Source: Zeaxanthinibacter sp. PT1 (GTDB lineage Bacteria; Bacteroidota; Bacteroidia; Flavobacteriales; Flavobacteriaceae). From it: a stretch of DNA of 64,000 nucleotides. Within the stretch, counting starts at the first letter, position 1. Every line of letters starts with the position of its first letter. The DNA lies in assembly GCF_028464225.1 (NCBI RefSeq), contig NZ_JAQPCN010000001.1:620001-684000 (forward strand), written 5' to 3'. Both the position numbers and the translations under genes were made by a program. The notes below the pieces were generated by a model that saw nothing but the letters and a program-made list of their open reading frames with translations, ran no database searches and had not been told where the DNA came from. Positions 1 through 8,769 of this stretch are shown one piece after another.

Positions 1-1415
1 TTCATTTCCACGGACTTTTTGTAATTCTCGATTGCCTTATCGTTCTCTCCCATCTCCATCATGGCTTCGGCATAGCTGTCATAGACATTAAATGATTCCG
101 GGTGGGCAGCTATATTGAGTTCAAAAACTGCGGCGGCGGCCTCGGTTTCACCCCTGCTTAACAGCTGGTAGCCTATCATATTCATCTCGTTCTCGGAGCG
201 TTTATAGTCATCTGATTCCTTCAGCTGCTCATACTGCTGCAGGGCTGCCTCCAGTCCGTCCTGGGCTATCCAGTCTTTCAGGGAATACGCCAGGGATCGC
301 TTTGGTGCCTCGTAGGGCTTATCGTGGAGAATCGCCAGCATGGATTGTGTGATATTATTCAGGGGAGCACCGCCCGTATTATTCAGCAATACTACCAGGT
401 TCTGGTTGTCCGGTTCCCTTACGATCAGGGTATTGAAGCCGTTTATTCCGCCCCCGTGTTCTATCACTTCCACACTATCACCAGAAATGCCTACCGGCAT
501 TTTGCGCACAAACCAGCCGTAAGCATAGTGGCCGCTCCCGGCCGCTACCTGGGGCTTAAACATCAGTTTGGTGTATTTTTCAGACAGGACACGGTTTTCA
601 TACAGCGCAAGGTCCCATTTGTGCAGGTCCTCCGCGGTGGAATACAGGGAGCCGGCCGCGTAGGGAATGGACATATCCAGGTAGGGCGCATTCACATACC
701 CACCATCTCCTTTTTCATAGCCGGTGGCCCGGTTTTTTAAAATGGTCTTATGCAGGTCAAAGCCTGTATCCTCCATCCCCAGGGGCTCTAAGATCTTCTC
801 CTCCAGGTTTTTTTCATAGCTCTTGCCGGTAATTTTTTCCACGAGTACTCCCAGGAGGAAGTAACCCGAATTACTGTAGGCGAATTGCTCCCCGGGGGTG
901 AACTGCAGGGTAGAATCGGCAAAAACTTTGACAAACTCTTCCGGGGTAAAGGGGTCCCGGGACATCCCCTCGAAGAAATCGGGAAATGCGGTATAGTTAG
1001 GGATCCCGGAAGAATGTGTTAAGAGGTGGTGGGTGGTAATGGTACTCCCAGTGCCCTCGGGGTAGTCGGGCAGGTAGGTGGTGACCGGCGCATGCAGGTC
1101 TATCTTCCCTTCCTCTGCCAATTGCAGGATGAGTGCAGCAGTAAACTGCTTGGTGATAGAGCCCAGGCGGTGCTTGGTATCGGCCTGGTTGGGAATATCC
1201 CACTCCATATTGGCCTGCCCTGCTCCACCTTTATAAATGGCCTCCCCCTGCTCCGCCACTAAGGCCGAACCATTAAAATACCCATAGTCGTGGTATTGAT
1301 TCAGTAGGGTTTGCAGTTGTTCGGTTTTGGTCTGTGCCGAGCCTATCAGAAGGAATAAAAAGAAGCAGCTGAAAAAGGTTAAATTTTTACGGGTGCAAGG
1401 TGCTGAGTTGGTCAT
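1..1415 (-). CDS. Secreted serine hydrolase (beta-lactamase family) with TPR tail, partial
   Basis: The reading frame runs from an ATG at 1415 off the left edge of the window, so the C-terminus is missing. The product starts with a signal peptide (hydrophobic stretch around residues 11-26). It has the class C beta-lactamase/DD-peptidase signature: SITK at about 85-88, YSN at 179-181 and HGG at 319-321. After the catalytic domain, from about residue 385, the sequence becomes helical and TPR-like (for example NDKAIENYKKSVEM near the edge). Such enzymes are periplasmic or surface esterases, peptidases or D-amino-acid hydrolases, and the substrate cannot be told from sequence. It lies 150 bp downstream of the DUF885 gene on the same strand. 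Confidence 0.9.
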   Translation of the reverse strand, partial: MTNSAPCTRKNLTFFSCFFLFLLIGSAQTKTEQLQTLLNQYHDYGYFNGSALVAEQGEAIYKGGAGQANMEWDIPNQADTKHRLGSITKQFTAALILQLAEEGKIDLHAPVTTYLPDYPEGTGSTITTHHLLTHSSGIPNYTAFPDFFEGMSRDPFTPEEFVKVFADSTLQFTPGEQFAYSNSGYFLLGVLVEKITGKSYEKNLEEKILEPLGMEDTGFDLHKTILKNRATGYEKGDGGYVNAPYLDMSIPYAAGSLYSTAEDLHKWDLALYENRVLSEKYTKLMFKPQVAAGSGHYAYGWFVRKMPVGISGDSVEVIEHGGGINGFNTLIVREPDNQNLVVLLNNTGGAPLNNITQSMLAILHDKPYEAPKRSLAYSLKDWIAQDGLEAALQQYEQLKESDDYKRSENEMNMIGYQLLSRGETEAAAAVFELNIAAHPESFNVYDSYAEAMMEMGENDKAIENYKKSVEM

Positions 1416-1565
1416 GATTGGTCTGTTTATATAGTTAGACTTCCTAATTAGGAGATTGTTACAATTTAAATTCAGTGAGCTGTCAAATCTCGGCGAATGT
1501 TATTGGCTGCCGGTAACCATAACAGCTACCTTGATTGCTAGTTGCTTCTATTCCTATAATATCCT

Positions 1566-3359
1566 TTATTGCTTAGACCGGTTCAGTACCACCCCGGTTT
1601 GCTCAGCGTTTTGCTCTGCCTCGCACCAATTCCTTACCTGTTGCTCCAGGTAACTCCAGGGCATGGTGCCCTGCTCCAGGTAAAGGCTATGGAATTTCTT
1701 AAGGTCAAACTTATCCTGCAGGCAATCCTCGGCCATGGTTCTTAGCTTACTGATCTGCAGCCAGCCAAAGCCATAGGTCATCAGGTTCACCGGGATGGAG
1801 GCACCGCGGTCTACCAGGTATTCTGCATCTTCCCGTTCAAACTCAGGGTCTACAGATAGGATATATTCAATAGCTTCTTCCTTGCTCCAGCCCTTGGCAT
1901 GAATCCCGGAATCGAATACGAGGGCCGTGAGTTCCGGGAAGAAGAGAGTTCCCATTTTGCCTTTTTCGGAGGTATAAATTCCCATTTCCAAGGCTAGTTT
2001 TTCGGAATAAATCGCCCAGGCTTCAGAATAACCGCTGCGTACGTAATACCTTGAAAACGGATGCTTATTGAGCTCCCGGGCATAGGTAGCCTCTATGTGA
2101 TGCCCCGGGATGGTTTCATGGAGCGTATTTCGTTCCACTAAACCGAGTGAAATATTTTCCGGGGGCATGGTCTTCATATAGAAGATCGCGGGTTGTGAAC
2201 CATCCATAGGAGCCTCCTGGTAATGTGGTGCCCCCTCTAACTGTTCTATTTTCGGCATAGGTTGGATCACTACATTTGCTTTCGGCATATAGGAGAAATA
2301 GTCGGGCAATTTATCTTTAGCCATTTGCAGAATATGACGGCCATGGGCTAATACTTCCTCTTCACTTTTAAAAAATAGCGACTGATCTGTTTGGTATTCC
2401 TCTTGCAGCTGCTGTAGTGTGTTAACCCCATAGATCTGCTGTCCCAGTTGTAGCAATGTTTTCTCTCGTTCTGCCACCATCTCTAAACCTTTCTGATGCA
2501 AAGTATCCGGGGAGATGTCCGAACCCAAAATTCCTTTAATCAGCGCCCGGTAACAATCAGCGCCATCCGGGATACTTGCAAGGGATATCTCTGGCCTTGC
2601 AGATGGCAGGTACTCTTGCCGTAAGAACTGCCGGTAATTTTCCAGTTCGGGCATAATTTCCTGCTCTACAATCTTCCTGAGCGCTTGCCTGAAGACCAGT
2701 GAAGAATCGCGCAAGGCAGGGAGGTAAAAATTATTATTCTCAATGGGGCCATTGATCAGGTAATCCAGCTGTTCTATGGACGTTTTCACTACTGGAGCCG
2801 GTAGGGCATAACCGTGTTCCAGCCCATATTTATTATTGGCTAAGTCGTTTCGGATGTACTGCGGGATCTTCTTCCATCGATCCAGCGTGGCTTGCCTGCT
2901 AGCTTCATCCCCCACCGGTTGTCTCTGACCTAATTTTAAAAACGGGCTGTGAAAGAAGGCTTCCTGGGCATTGATATTCCATGTTTCCTGTTTACAAACC
3001 CGCTTTACCCGGCTGGCCTCCAGCTCGTCTTTAAGTTTTATATAAACCGGGTAATCACTTCCGGTGGTATCCAGCTGGTGCAGTAATTCCCAGATAGAAT
3101 CCTCTACCCGTTGAAAACGTGCGATCCCCTGCATGCTGTTGTCTGAAAGCCGGCTATGATTGGCACCAGGCTGCCCGTCAATGGTGGCCCATTCCGGGTA
3201 ATGATCAAAGTAGGCTTGCAGGTAATCATTCGCGAGCTTATCTATATTGAAGCTTTGATCACCGGGATTTTCTTTGTTGTCCTTACAGGCGGTCAGTGAT
3301 AGAATGAGAATGGAAAAAAGGCATATAGAAGCCCGGCATAGGGGGTTAAGCTTTTCCAT
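1566..3359 (-). CDS. DUF885 family lipoprotein, putative zinc metallopeptidase-like
   Basis: I chose the ATG at 3359 rather than 3404 because it puts a charged n-region directly before a hydrophobic stretch and the lipobox LSLTAC at about residues 20-25; the longer form would add 15 residues. The mature protein matches the DUF885 family, with the zinc-ligand-like motif HETIPGHH at about 414-421 and a following YSEAWAIYSEKLALEMG segment, both hallmarks of these M32/thimet-like enzymes. The length (about 597 residues) is normal for the family. It is probably an outer-membrane or periplasmic lipoprotein. Peptidase activity is inferred from the HExxxGH-type motif, and no substrate is known. It probably lies upstream in the same transcript as the serine hydrolase at 1-1415. 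Confidence 0.85.
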   Translation of the reverse strand: MEKLNPLCRASICLFSILILSLTACKDNKENPGDQSFNIDKLANDYLQAYFDHYPEWATIDGQPGANHSRLSDNSMQGIARFQRVEDSIWELLHQLDTTGSDYPVYIKLKDELEASRVKRVCKQETWNINAQEAFFHSPFLKLGQRQPVGDEASRQATLDRWKKIPQYIRNDLANNKYGLEHGYALPAPVVKTSIEQLDYLINGPIENNNFYLPALRDSSLVFRQALRKIVEQEIMPELENYRQFLRQEYLPSARPEISLASIPDGADCYRALIKGILGSDISPDTLHQKGLEMVAEREKTLLQLGQQIYGVNTLQQLQEEYQTDQSLFFKSEEEVLAHGRHILQMAKDKLPDYFSYMPKANVVIQPMPKIEQLEGAPHYQEAPMDGSQPAIFYMKTMPPENISLGLVERNTLHETIPGHHIEATYARELNKHPFSRYYVRSGYSEAWAIYSEKLALEMGIYTSEKGKMGTLFFPELTALVFDSGIHAKGWSKEEAIEYILSVDPEFEREDAEYLVDRGASIPVNLMTYGFGWLQISKLRTMAEDCLQDKFDLKKFHSLYLEQGTMPWSYLEQQVRNWCEAEQNAEQTGVVLNRSKQ

Positions 3360-3428
3360 GGCAGGTCTGCTTAGGTTACTGATCCGGGGAACATTGATGC
3401 TCATAATAAATATAGAAAAAATTCTTTA

Positions 3429-3600
3429 ATGTGGGCGGGTGGGATAACAGGGACATTGGGACATAGTTACAGAGAGACAAAGGTGACAAGGATGACGATG
3501 GTGACGATCGTGATAACTGTGACAAAAGGACAGATCTTAACTCATCCAACTTCGAACTTCAAACCTCGAACCTCGAACATTCCCCCCCCCCCCGCCTGTA
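3429..3600. repeat. Intergenic degenerate word repeats (gtgac-type, then tcgaacct-type)
   Basis: Between two divergent genes, 3470-3532 is built from repeated variants of a gtgac/gatgac word spaced 6-9 bases apart. From 3547 to 3580 the word changes to variants of tcgaacct/caaacct, ending in a C tract. The second word type recurs in other gaps of this window (41415-41450, 47050-47100, 56490-56510, 56640-56665, 61290-61385, 61560-61620). The local ORF translates only into VT-rich low-complexity sequence and is not a gene. Confidence 0.6.
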
Positions 3601-3661
3601 ACAATTCCAAATCCTTCTACTCTTTTGTCATATTACCTATATTTATATAAACCACCAACAC

Positions 3662-5101
3662 ATGAAATTCACCCTAAGCCTGTTAGCATTCCTGCTGCTG
3701 ATCTCCTGCGGGAAGGAAGCCAAAAAGAACAGCGCGGAAGAAGCCAGCCAGTACTTGGAAAACCACTTATACCGGGAATACCACCTGGCCAGTGAAGGGG
3801 TGCAGCCCGATACCCTTCTTAACGAAATGCAAAAGCACCATGTTGTAGGCACTAGTATAGCCGTATTGCACGATGGGAAAATCCAATGGGCCAAGGGATA
3901 CGGCCTGGCCAATGACCAGGCCCCGGTAGACAGCACTACCCTATTCCAGGCGGCATCTATCTCTAAACCCATCGCCGCACTGGCGGTACTGAAGTTGCTG
4001 GAAGATGGAAAAGTGTCGCTGGACAGTAACGTGAACACCTACCTCAAAACCTGGAAACTCCCTGGAAACAAATTCACCCATGACAAAAAAGTAACCCTCC
4101 GGCAGCTGCTTTCTCATACAGCCGGTACCAATGTGCATGGCTTCCCGGGTTATACGGAGAAGGATTCTATGCCAACAGGTATCGAAGTTTTAGAAGGCAA
4201 AGGAAATACGGATGCGGTGGTGTTAGATACGGTGCCCGGCACCCGTTATAGATATTCCGGGGGTGGGTATACCATCGTGCAGCAAGTGATAGAAGATGTA
4301 AGCGGAATGACTTTTGAAACCTATATGCAGCAGCATATCCTGGAACCCCTGGGGATGCATCGCAGCACCTATGCGCAGCCTTTACCGGCAAACCGGGAGG
4401 CCGAGGCCAGTGCAGCCTTTGACGGCCAGGGCAACAAGATCAATAACGGCTGGCATCACTACCCGGAACAGGCCGCAGCCGGCTTATGGACCACCCCTTC
4501 AGACCTGCTTCGGTACGTACAGGAAATCCAGGCCATCCGTGCAGGGAAAACAAACGGCCTGTTACAGCCCGAGACCGTGAACATGATGTTGGCTGAAAAC
4601 GAGCATATGCATGGCCTGGGCCCGTCTTTGGAGAAAATTGGAGACACCCTTATCTTTTCACATGGGGGCAAGAATGCCGGTTACACCAATGTTTTTATGG
4701 GGTTTGCCGACCAGGGGAAAGGTTTGGCCGTCCTGACCAACTCGGACAAGGGGGGGCGTATCTTGAGTGCCATCTCCCGGGGCGTCTCGGATTACTACAA
4801 CTGGGGTATCTATAAACCCCAACTACTGGACACCATCTCCTTGCCCGACTCTTTTTTAGAACAATTCACCGGCAACTACACCTATGTATCCCAGGTGCCC
4901 GGCGCAGGCGGTGATTACAACATGTCTGTACAACTAAGAGAAGGGCAACTACACATCCTGGATATACCTGAGAGCACCACCTATTCTTTTGTAGCCACAG
5001 ACTCCCTCCACTTCCGAGACCTGCAAAAGAACGCCCGCATCCATTTTGATGAGGGCCCGGTGCTTTGGTGGAATGGGAGGTTTGAGTTTAGGAGGAGGTG
5101 A
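3662..5101 (+). CDS. Serine hydrolase lipoprotein (beta-lactamase family)
   Basis: The 479-residue product begins MKFTLSLLAFLLLISCGK, a clear lipoprotein signal with lipobox LISC. The beta-lactamase/penicillin-binding fold is shown by SISK (the SxxK nucleophile/base pair), YSGGGY in place of the more usual YxN, and SHGGKN for the third motif. YSG variants occur in esterase-type members, so an esterase or peptidase is more likely than a true beta-lactamase. The C-terminal 100 residues form a beta-rich tail like those that follow many serine hydrolases. It is transcribed divergently from the DUF885 gene and stands just left of the defence island. Confidence 0.9.
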   Translation: MKFTLSLLAFLLLISCGKEAKKNSAEEASQYLENHLYREYHLASEGVQPDTLLNEMQKHHVVGTSIAVLHDGKIQWAKGYGLANDQAPVDSTTLFQAASISKPIAALAVLKLLEDGKVSLDSNVNTYLKTWKLPGNKFTHDKKVTLRQLLSHTAGTNVHGFPGYTEKDSMPTGIEVLEGKGNTDAVVLDTVPGTRYRYSGGGYTIVQQVIEDVSGMTFETYMQQHILEPLGMHRSTYAQPLPANREAEASAAFDGQGNKINNGWHHYPEQAAAGLWTTPSDLLRYVQEIQAIRAGKTNGLLQPETVNMMLAENEHMHGLGPSLEKIGDTLIFSHGGKNAGYTNVFMGFADQGKGLAVLTNSDKGGRILSAISRGVSDYYNWGIYKPQLLDTISLPDSFLEQFTGNYTYVSQVPGAGGDYNMSVQLREGQLHILDIPESTTYSFVATDSLHFRDLQKNARIHFDEGPVLWWNGRFEFRRR

Positions 5102-5330
5102 GATTGATCCTTTTTCGAGAATTAGTTGGGTTTGCCGTTGGCTTTTTTACGGGGTGTGTTTTTACTAAAATACGGTGAGAAGTTCAATGTTTGGGCTGGA
5201 ATAGTATTGATTCTTGACTCGGAGAGTACAGATACCCCCCTGAATGATATAGTGGAGCAGGTACCTAGTACGTTATAGCGGGAGAGCAAAAATGACGCAC
5301 CTCAAAACAATAACGCGAACTTTGAACTTT
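5102..5330. other. Left boundary gap with a possible gene scrap
   Basis: No intact gene is seen. On the minus strand an open stretch from about 5290 to 5126 ends with a basic tail (SKNTPRKKANGKPN) and then a stop. It could be the 3' end of an eroded gene but has no plausible start and was not recognised. The gap lies between chromosomal-type sequence and the AT-richer island, beside the broken phosphoesterase. Confidence 0.3.
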
Positions 5331-5597
5331 TCAGCTCACAACCCAGTGAAAGCACAGTGCATTGTACTCGTGATTCCCCATAAGCGCCATGGCATGCCCT
5401 TATTCCACCATAGTGCGTACAATCTCTAAAGTCTCAGGAATCTTTGGGCCACGGTCAATATAATCTCCTACAAAGAAGGCCTTCCGGTCTTCATGGGCGA
5501 ATACCCCATCCTTCTTTTCATAGCCTAGCTTTAACAAAAGCTGCTGTAATTCATCCGCGTGGCCATGAATATCTCCTATGAGATCGAATTTATTTAT
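5331..5597 (-). pseudogene. Remnant of a calcineurin-like metallophosphoesterase
   Basis: The minus strand encodes NKFDLIGDIHGHADELQQLL, then FVGDYIDRGP, the first two metal-binding motifs of PrpE/ApaH-like phosphoesterases. A TAA stop at 5400-5402 follows VRTMVE. Reading through it in the same frame continues the family sequence with the third motif, MGNHEYNALCFH, until a TGA at 5331. The codon where the initiator Met is expected (before NKFD) is ATA, and the rest of the enzyme, including the later histidine motifs, is missing. The gene is therefore inactivated by a nonsense codon, start loss and 3' truncation. It marks the island edge and overlaps no functional gene. Confidence 0.75.
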
Positions 5598-5721
5598 AAA
5601 TCCGAAATTACTATTTCTAAGGTAAATAAGGTATGTGCCGATCAATATATATGTGAGCAGCAAATATGATAATATTCGTTTGTAAATGACTATTTTCGAT
5701 AGTCTAACCACCAACATATTT

Positions 5722-8700
5722 ATGAAAGAAAAGGAGTTATTCACAGATATTACTAAGGAAAATATATTAAAAGCAATACACACGGTTGATCATGAAGGAT
5801 ATCCTTCTAACCGAAAATCTACTTCTTACGATCTTGTTTATCAGAACAAGACTTATCCTCCAAAGTATTTAACATCATTAGCTGGGTATTTCTCTAACGA
5901 ATATTTTATACCTCATAGTCGATTTAGTGGAGGAGAAAATAGTGCTTGTTTTTCTATGCTACGAGATTTTGGGTTTCAAATTCTCCCAAAATCACAAACT
6001 ACAGATATAGAGGAGTCGATACCAGTATCGGGCATCCACCTAAAATATACGAACCACGCTATTCCAAATCCATTGGATGAGGAGAAATTAAACGATCTAT
6101 TTGATCAGTACGTTGAGGTTTGTCTAAATACCGATTGGCTATCAGTTCAGGAAAGTTACAAGCTCAAATTTGGTCGATGGATAGATGATCATATCGATTT
6201 TGATAGTCAAACCGATGAAGAAATAATAGCAAAATGTATTGAATCTCAGGAGCAAGTGTATTATGAGAACAGTTCGGTAAAAGGCGTCAATTTTATAGTG
6301 AGTAATCTAAGGTTTCGCGACCATTTTATCTCTTTGTTTGATGTACAACTACTTCGTAAACTTTATGATGATGAATTATTGGAGAATGAAGAGTTTAAAA
6401 AGAGTGAACTCAGTTATCCGAAATTTAGTTCTTGGGCGGGCACATTGATTCCTCATAATTATAAGCCCTATGCTAATGAGAGTTTGATTAATTGTATTGC
6501 TTATCTATTTAACCTTAATGAATATCATAAATCAGGATTAAAAGGATTTAATCTTGCAAACACATGTTTAAATGAAATCGCCAGTAGTCTTCTTGATAAT
6601 AAAAAAGAATCACTACATAAGTTGGTAGAATTGTTATTTCCAGAGGATTCAGAACTACGGGAAGTAGACTTGTCGTGGCTTGTACAAGATTTTATACTAT
6701 ATCTGCACAGGGAAGTTTTACAAGAAGAAGTGAATTATTATTGGGTCAATCAAGGATCTTCCTACAATAATGAATTGGAGAGAGGCATTATTGCTGCACC
6801 TGATAGTAAACTTCATCATCATAAGCGATTAAAGGATCTTAAGGAAGGGGATATTTTAATCCACTATTCTGAGAGTGCAGTGCGTGCAACTTCAGTGGTA
6901 TCTAAAGAATATACCATTGGCCCAAGACCTTATAACTTGGAACAATATGCAGAAGAAGATGTTATACTTGTCGGAGTCGGTTATGATGTTTTAGATTCTC
7001 CAATTCCAATAGCTAAGGTCCAAGATGTTTTTATTAATAATCGACAAATACTTCCTAAGAAATATAGTCCATTTACAAACAATCTGAAAATTAACCAAGC
7101 CTACTGCCTGAACTTCACCAAAGATGGCTTTCAAGCGCTGTTTGAATCAGGGGGTAACCCGGGGGGAGATAATGTACCTCATATAAATTATGGCAAACAT
7201 AAAAACATGGAATTTCCATTAAATCAAATCTTATACGGACCTCCTGGCACCGGAAAAACTTACGCGACCAAGGAATTAGCCGTTCGAATAGCGAAGCCTA
7301 ATATCGAGTTAGATGCTATAGAAAATGACAATGATAAAAGGCAACTGGTATTAAACGAATATGAAAAACTGGTCAACGATAGGCAGGTTGTCTTTACTAC
7401 TTTCCATCAATCATTCAGTTACGAAGATTTTGTTGAGGGAATTAAACCTACCCTTTCAGCTGGAGAAGATGAAGGAAGTGATAATGTCCATTATGAAATT
7501 AAGGCAGGACTTTTGAAAGAGATAGTTCAATCGATCAAGAATAAACAGGAGCTTCAATTGATGTCTGATAGGAATTTTAACATCCCTAAAGAAAAATTTC
7601 AGAAACCAATTAATAAAATTTCTTTAGGAAATTCACAGGTTAGCGCTGACGAGGCGATATATCAATATTGTATAGAAAATGATAGAATAGCTATTGGATT
7701 TGGCGAGGATATTAATTTTGAAGGAGTTGAAAGCGTTTCTGACATTCGTAAACGCTTTAAAGAAGGTGGCATTGAAGTAAAAGGGGCCAACGATTTCAAT
7801 GTCACAGCGATGGAGCGCTTCATTCTCTCTATGAAAAGTGAGCAGTTGGTATTTGTGTCTAACGGAACTTTTAAATTACGTGCTATAGGCGTTATCGAAG
7901 GAGATTATTTTTTAGATAAACAGGCGCCTATACCTTACAAACAATTTAGACCAGTAAAATGGTTGTACACAGATTTAGATTTACCAATTAAAGAAATTTA
8001 TGGGAAACTTTTTTCGCAACAGACTATCTATCAAATCTCTCCGGGTCAAATTTCTGCTGGTAGCTTCAGGCTGAAAGAAAGAAATGAACACGTTCCTAGC
8101 AATCAAAATCATATCCTAGTTATTGACGAGATTAACCGAGGTAATGTATCTGCTATATTCGGGGAACTTATAACATTAATAGAAGAGGATAAAAGAAGTG
8201 GAGCGGTAGAAGAAGTTTCAGTTACCCTTCCTTATTCACGAGAATCTTTTTCTATTCCTAAGAACCTTTACATTATTGGTACAATGAACACTGCAGATCG
8301 AAGTGTGGAAGCCCTGGATACAGCGCTAAGGAGACGTTTCAGTTTTAAGGAAAAGATGCCTAATCCTAATCTATTGAAAGGGAAAGTAATTGGGAGCCTC
8401 GACCTATCTACAGTTTTGGAAACGATCAACCAACGCATTGAACAATTGATTGACAGAGATCATACCATTGGGCATTCCTATTTTTTTAAGGTACAAAATA
8501 CCACAGATTTGGCTCATGTATTTAATGACAAAGTCGTCCCCTTGTTGCAAGAATACTTCTATGGGGACTACGGCAAAATAGGATTGGTTTTAGGAAAAGC
8601 CTTTGTGACAAAATCCAATGGCAGTAAAGTGAGCTTTGCTGATTTTGATTATGATACCATCGATTTTGACACTCCAGTATATACATTAAAAAAGATTGAT

Positions 8701-8769
8701 GCCGATGGCATAATAACGGCCTTAAACATCCTCTTAGGTAATTCTGTACAGGAGCATGCGGAAGCCTAG
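5722..8769 (+). CDS. mcrB: McrB-type GTPase of a modified-DNA restriction system, with EVE-like reader
   Basis: McrB is the GTP-driven AAA+ motor and DNA-recognition subunit of McrBC, which cuts DNA with modified bases. The first ~90 residues resemble the ScoMcrA N-terminal domain (YPPKYLTSLAGYFSN, RFSGGENS). An EVE/PUA-like module begins near YYWVNQGSSYNNE and spans roughly residues 338-480. Walker A is GPPGTGKT at about 505-512, Walker B VIDEINRG at about 797-804, and the sensor stretch IIGTMNTADRS follows. Between Walker A and B lies an insertion of about 150 residues (around IAIGFGEDINF) that may be a second reader-like fold. Length is about 1015 residues. I prefer the ATG at 5722 over 5686, but both are possible. 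It overlaps mcrC by 14 bases, implying translational coupling. Confidence 0.9.
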   Translation: MKEKELFTDITKENILKAIHTVDHEGYPSNRKSTSYDLVYQNKTYPPKYLTSLAGYFSNEYFIPHSRFSGGENSACFSMLRDFGFQILPKSQTTDIEESIPVSGIHLKYTNHAIPNPLDEEKLNDLFDQYVEVCLNTDWLSVQESYKLKFGRWIDDHIDFDSQTDEEIIAKCIESQEQVYYENSSVKGVNFIVSNLRFRDHFISLFDVQLLRKLYDDELLENEEFKKSELSYPKFSSWAGTLIPHNYKPYANESLINCIAYLFNLNEYHKSGLKGFNLANTCLNEIASSLLDNKKESLHKLVELLFPEDSELREVDLSWLVQDFILYLHREVLQEEVNYYWVNQGSSYNNELERGIIAAPDSKLHHHKRLKDLKEGDILIHYSESAVRATSVVSKEYTIGPRPYNLEQYAEEDVILVGVGYDVLDSPIPIAKVQDVFINNRQILPKKYSPFTNNLKINQAYCLNFTKDGFQALFESGGNPGGDNVPHINYGKHKNMEFPLNQILYGPPGTGKTYATKELAVRIAKPNIELDAIENDNDKRQLVLNEYEKLVNDRQVVFTTFHQSFSYEDFVEGIKPTLSAGEDEGSDNVHYEIKAGLLKEIVQSIKNKQELQLMSDRNFNIPKEKFQKPINKISLGNSQVSADEAIYQYCIENDRIAIGFGEDINFEGVESVSDIRKRFKEGGIEVKGANDFNVTAMERFILSMKSEQLVFVSNGTFKLRAIGVIEGDYFLDKQAPIPYKQFRPVKWLYTDLDLPIKEIYGKLFSQQTIYQISPGQISAGSFRLKERNEHVPSNQNHILVIDEINRGNVSAIFGELITLIEEDKRSGAVEEVSVTLPYSRESFSIPKNLYIIGTMNTADRSVEALDTALRRRFSFKEKMPNPNLLKGKVIGSLDLSTVLETINQRIEQLIDRDHTIGHSYFFKVQNTTDLAHVFNDKVVPLLQEYFYGDYGKIGLVLGKAFVTKSNGSKVSFADFDYDTIDFDTPVYTLKKIDADGIITALNILLGNSVQEHAEA

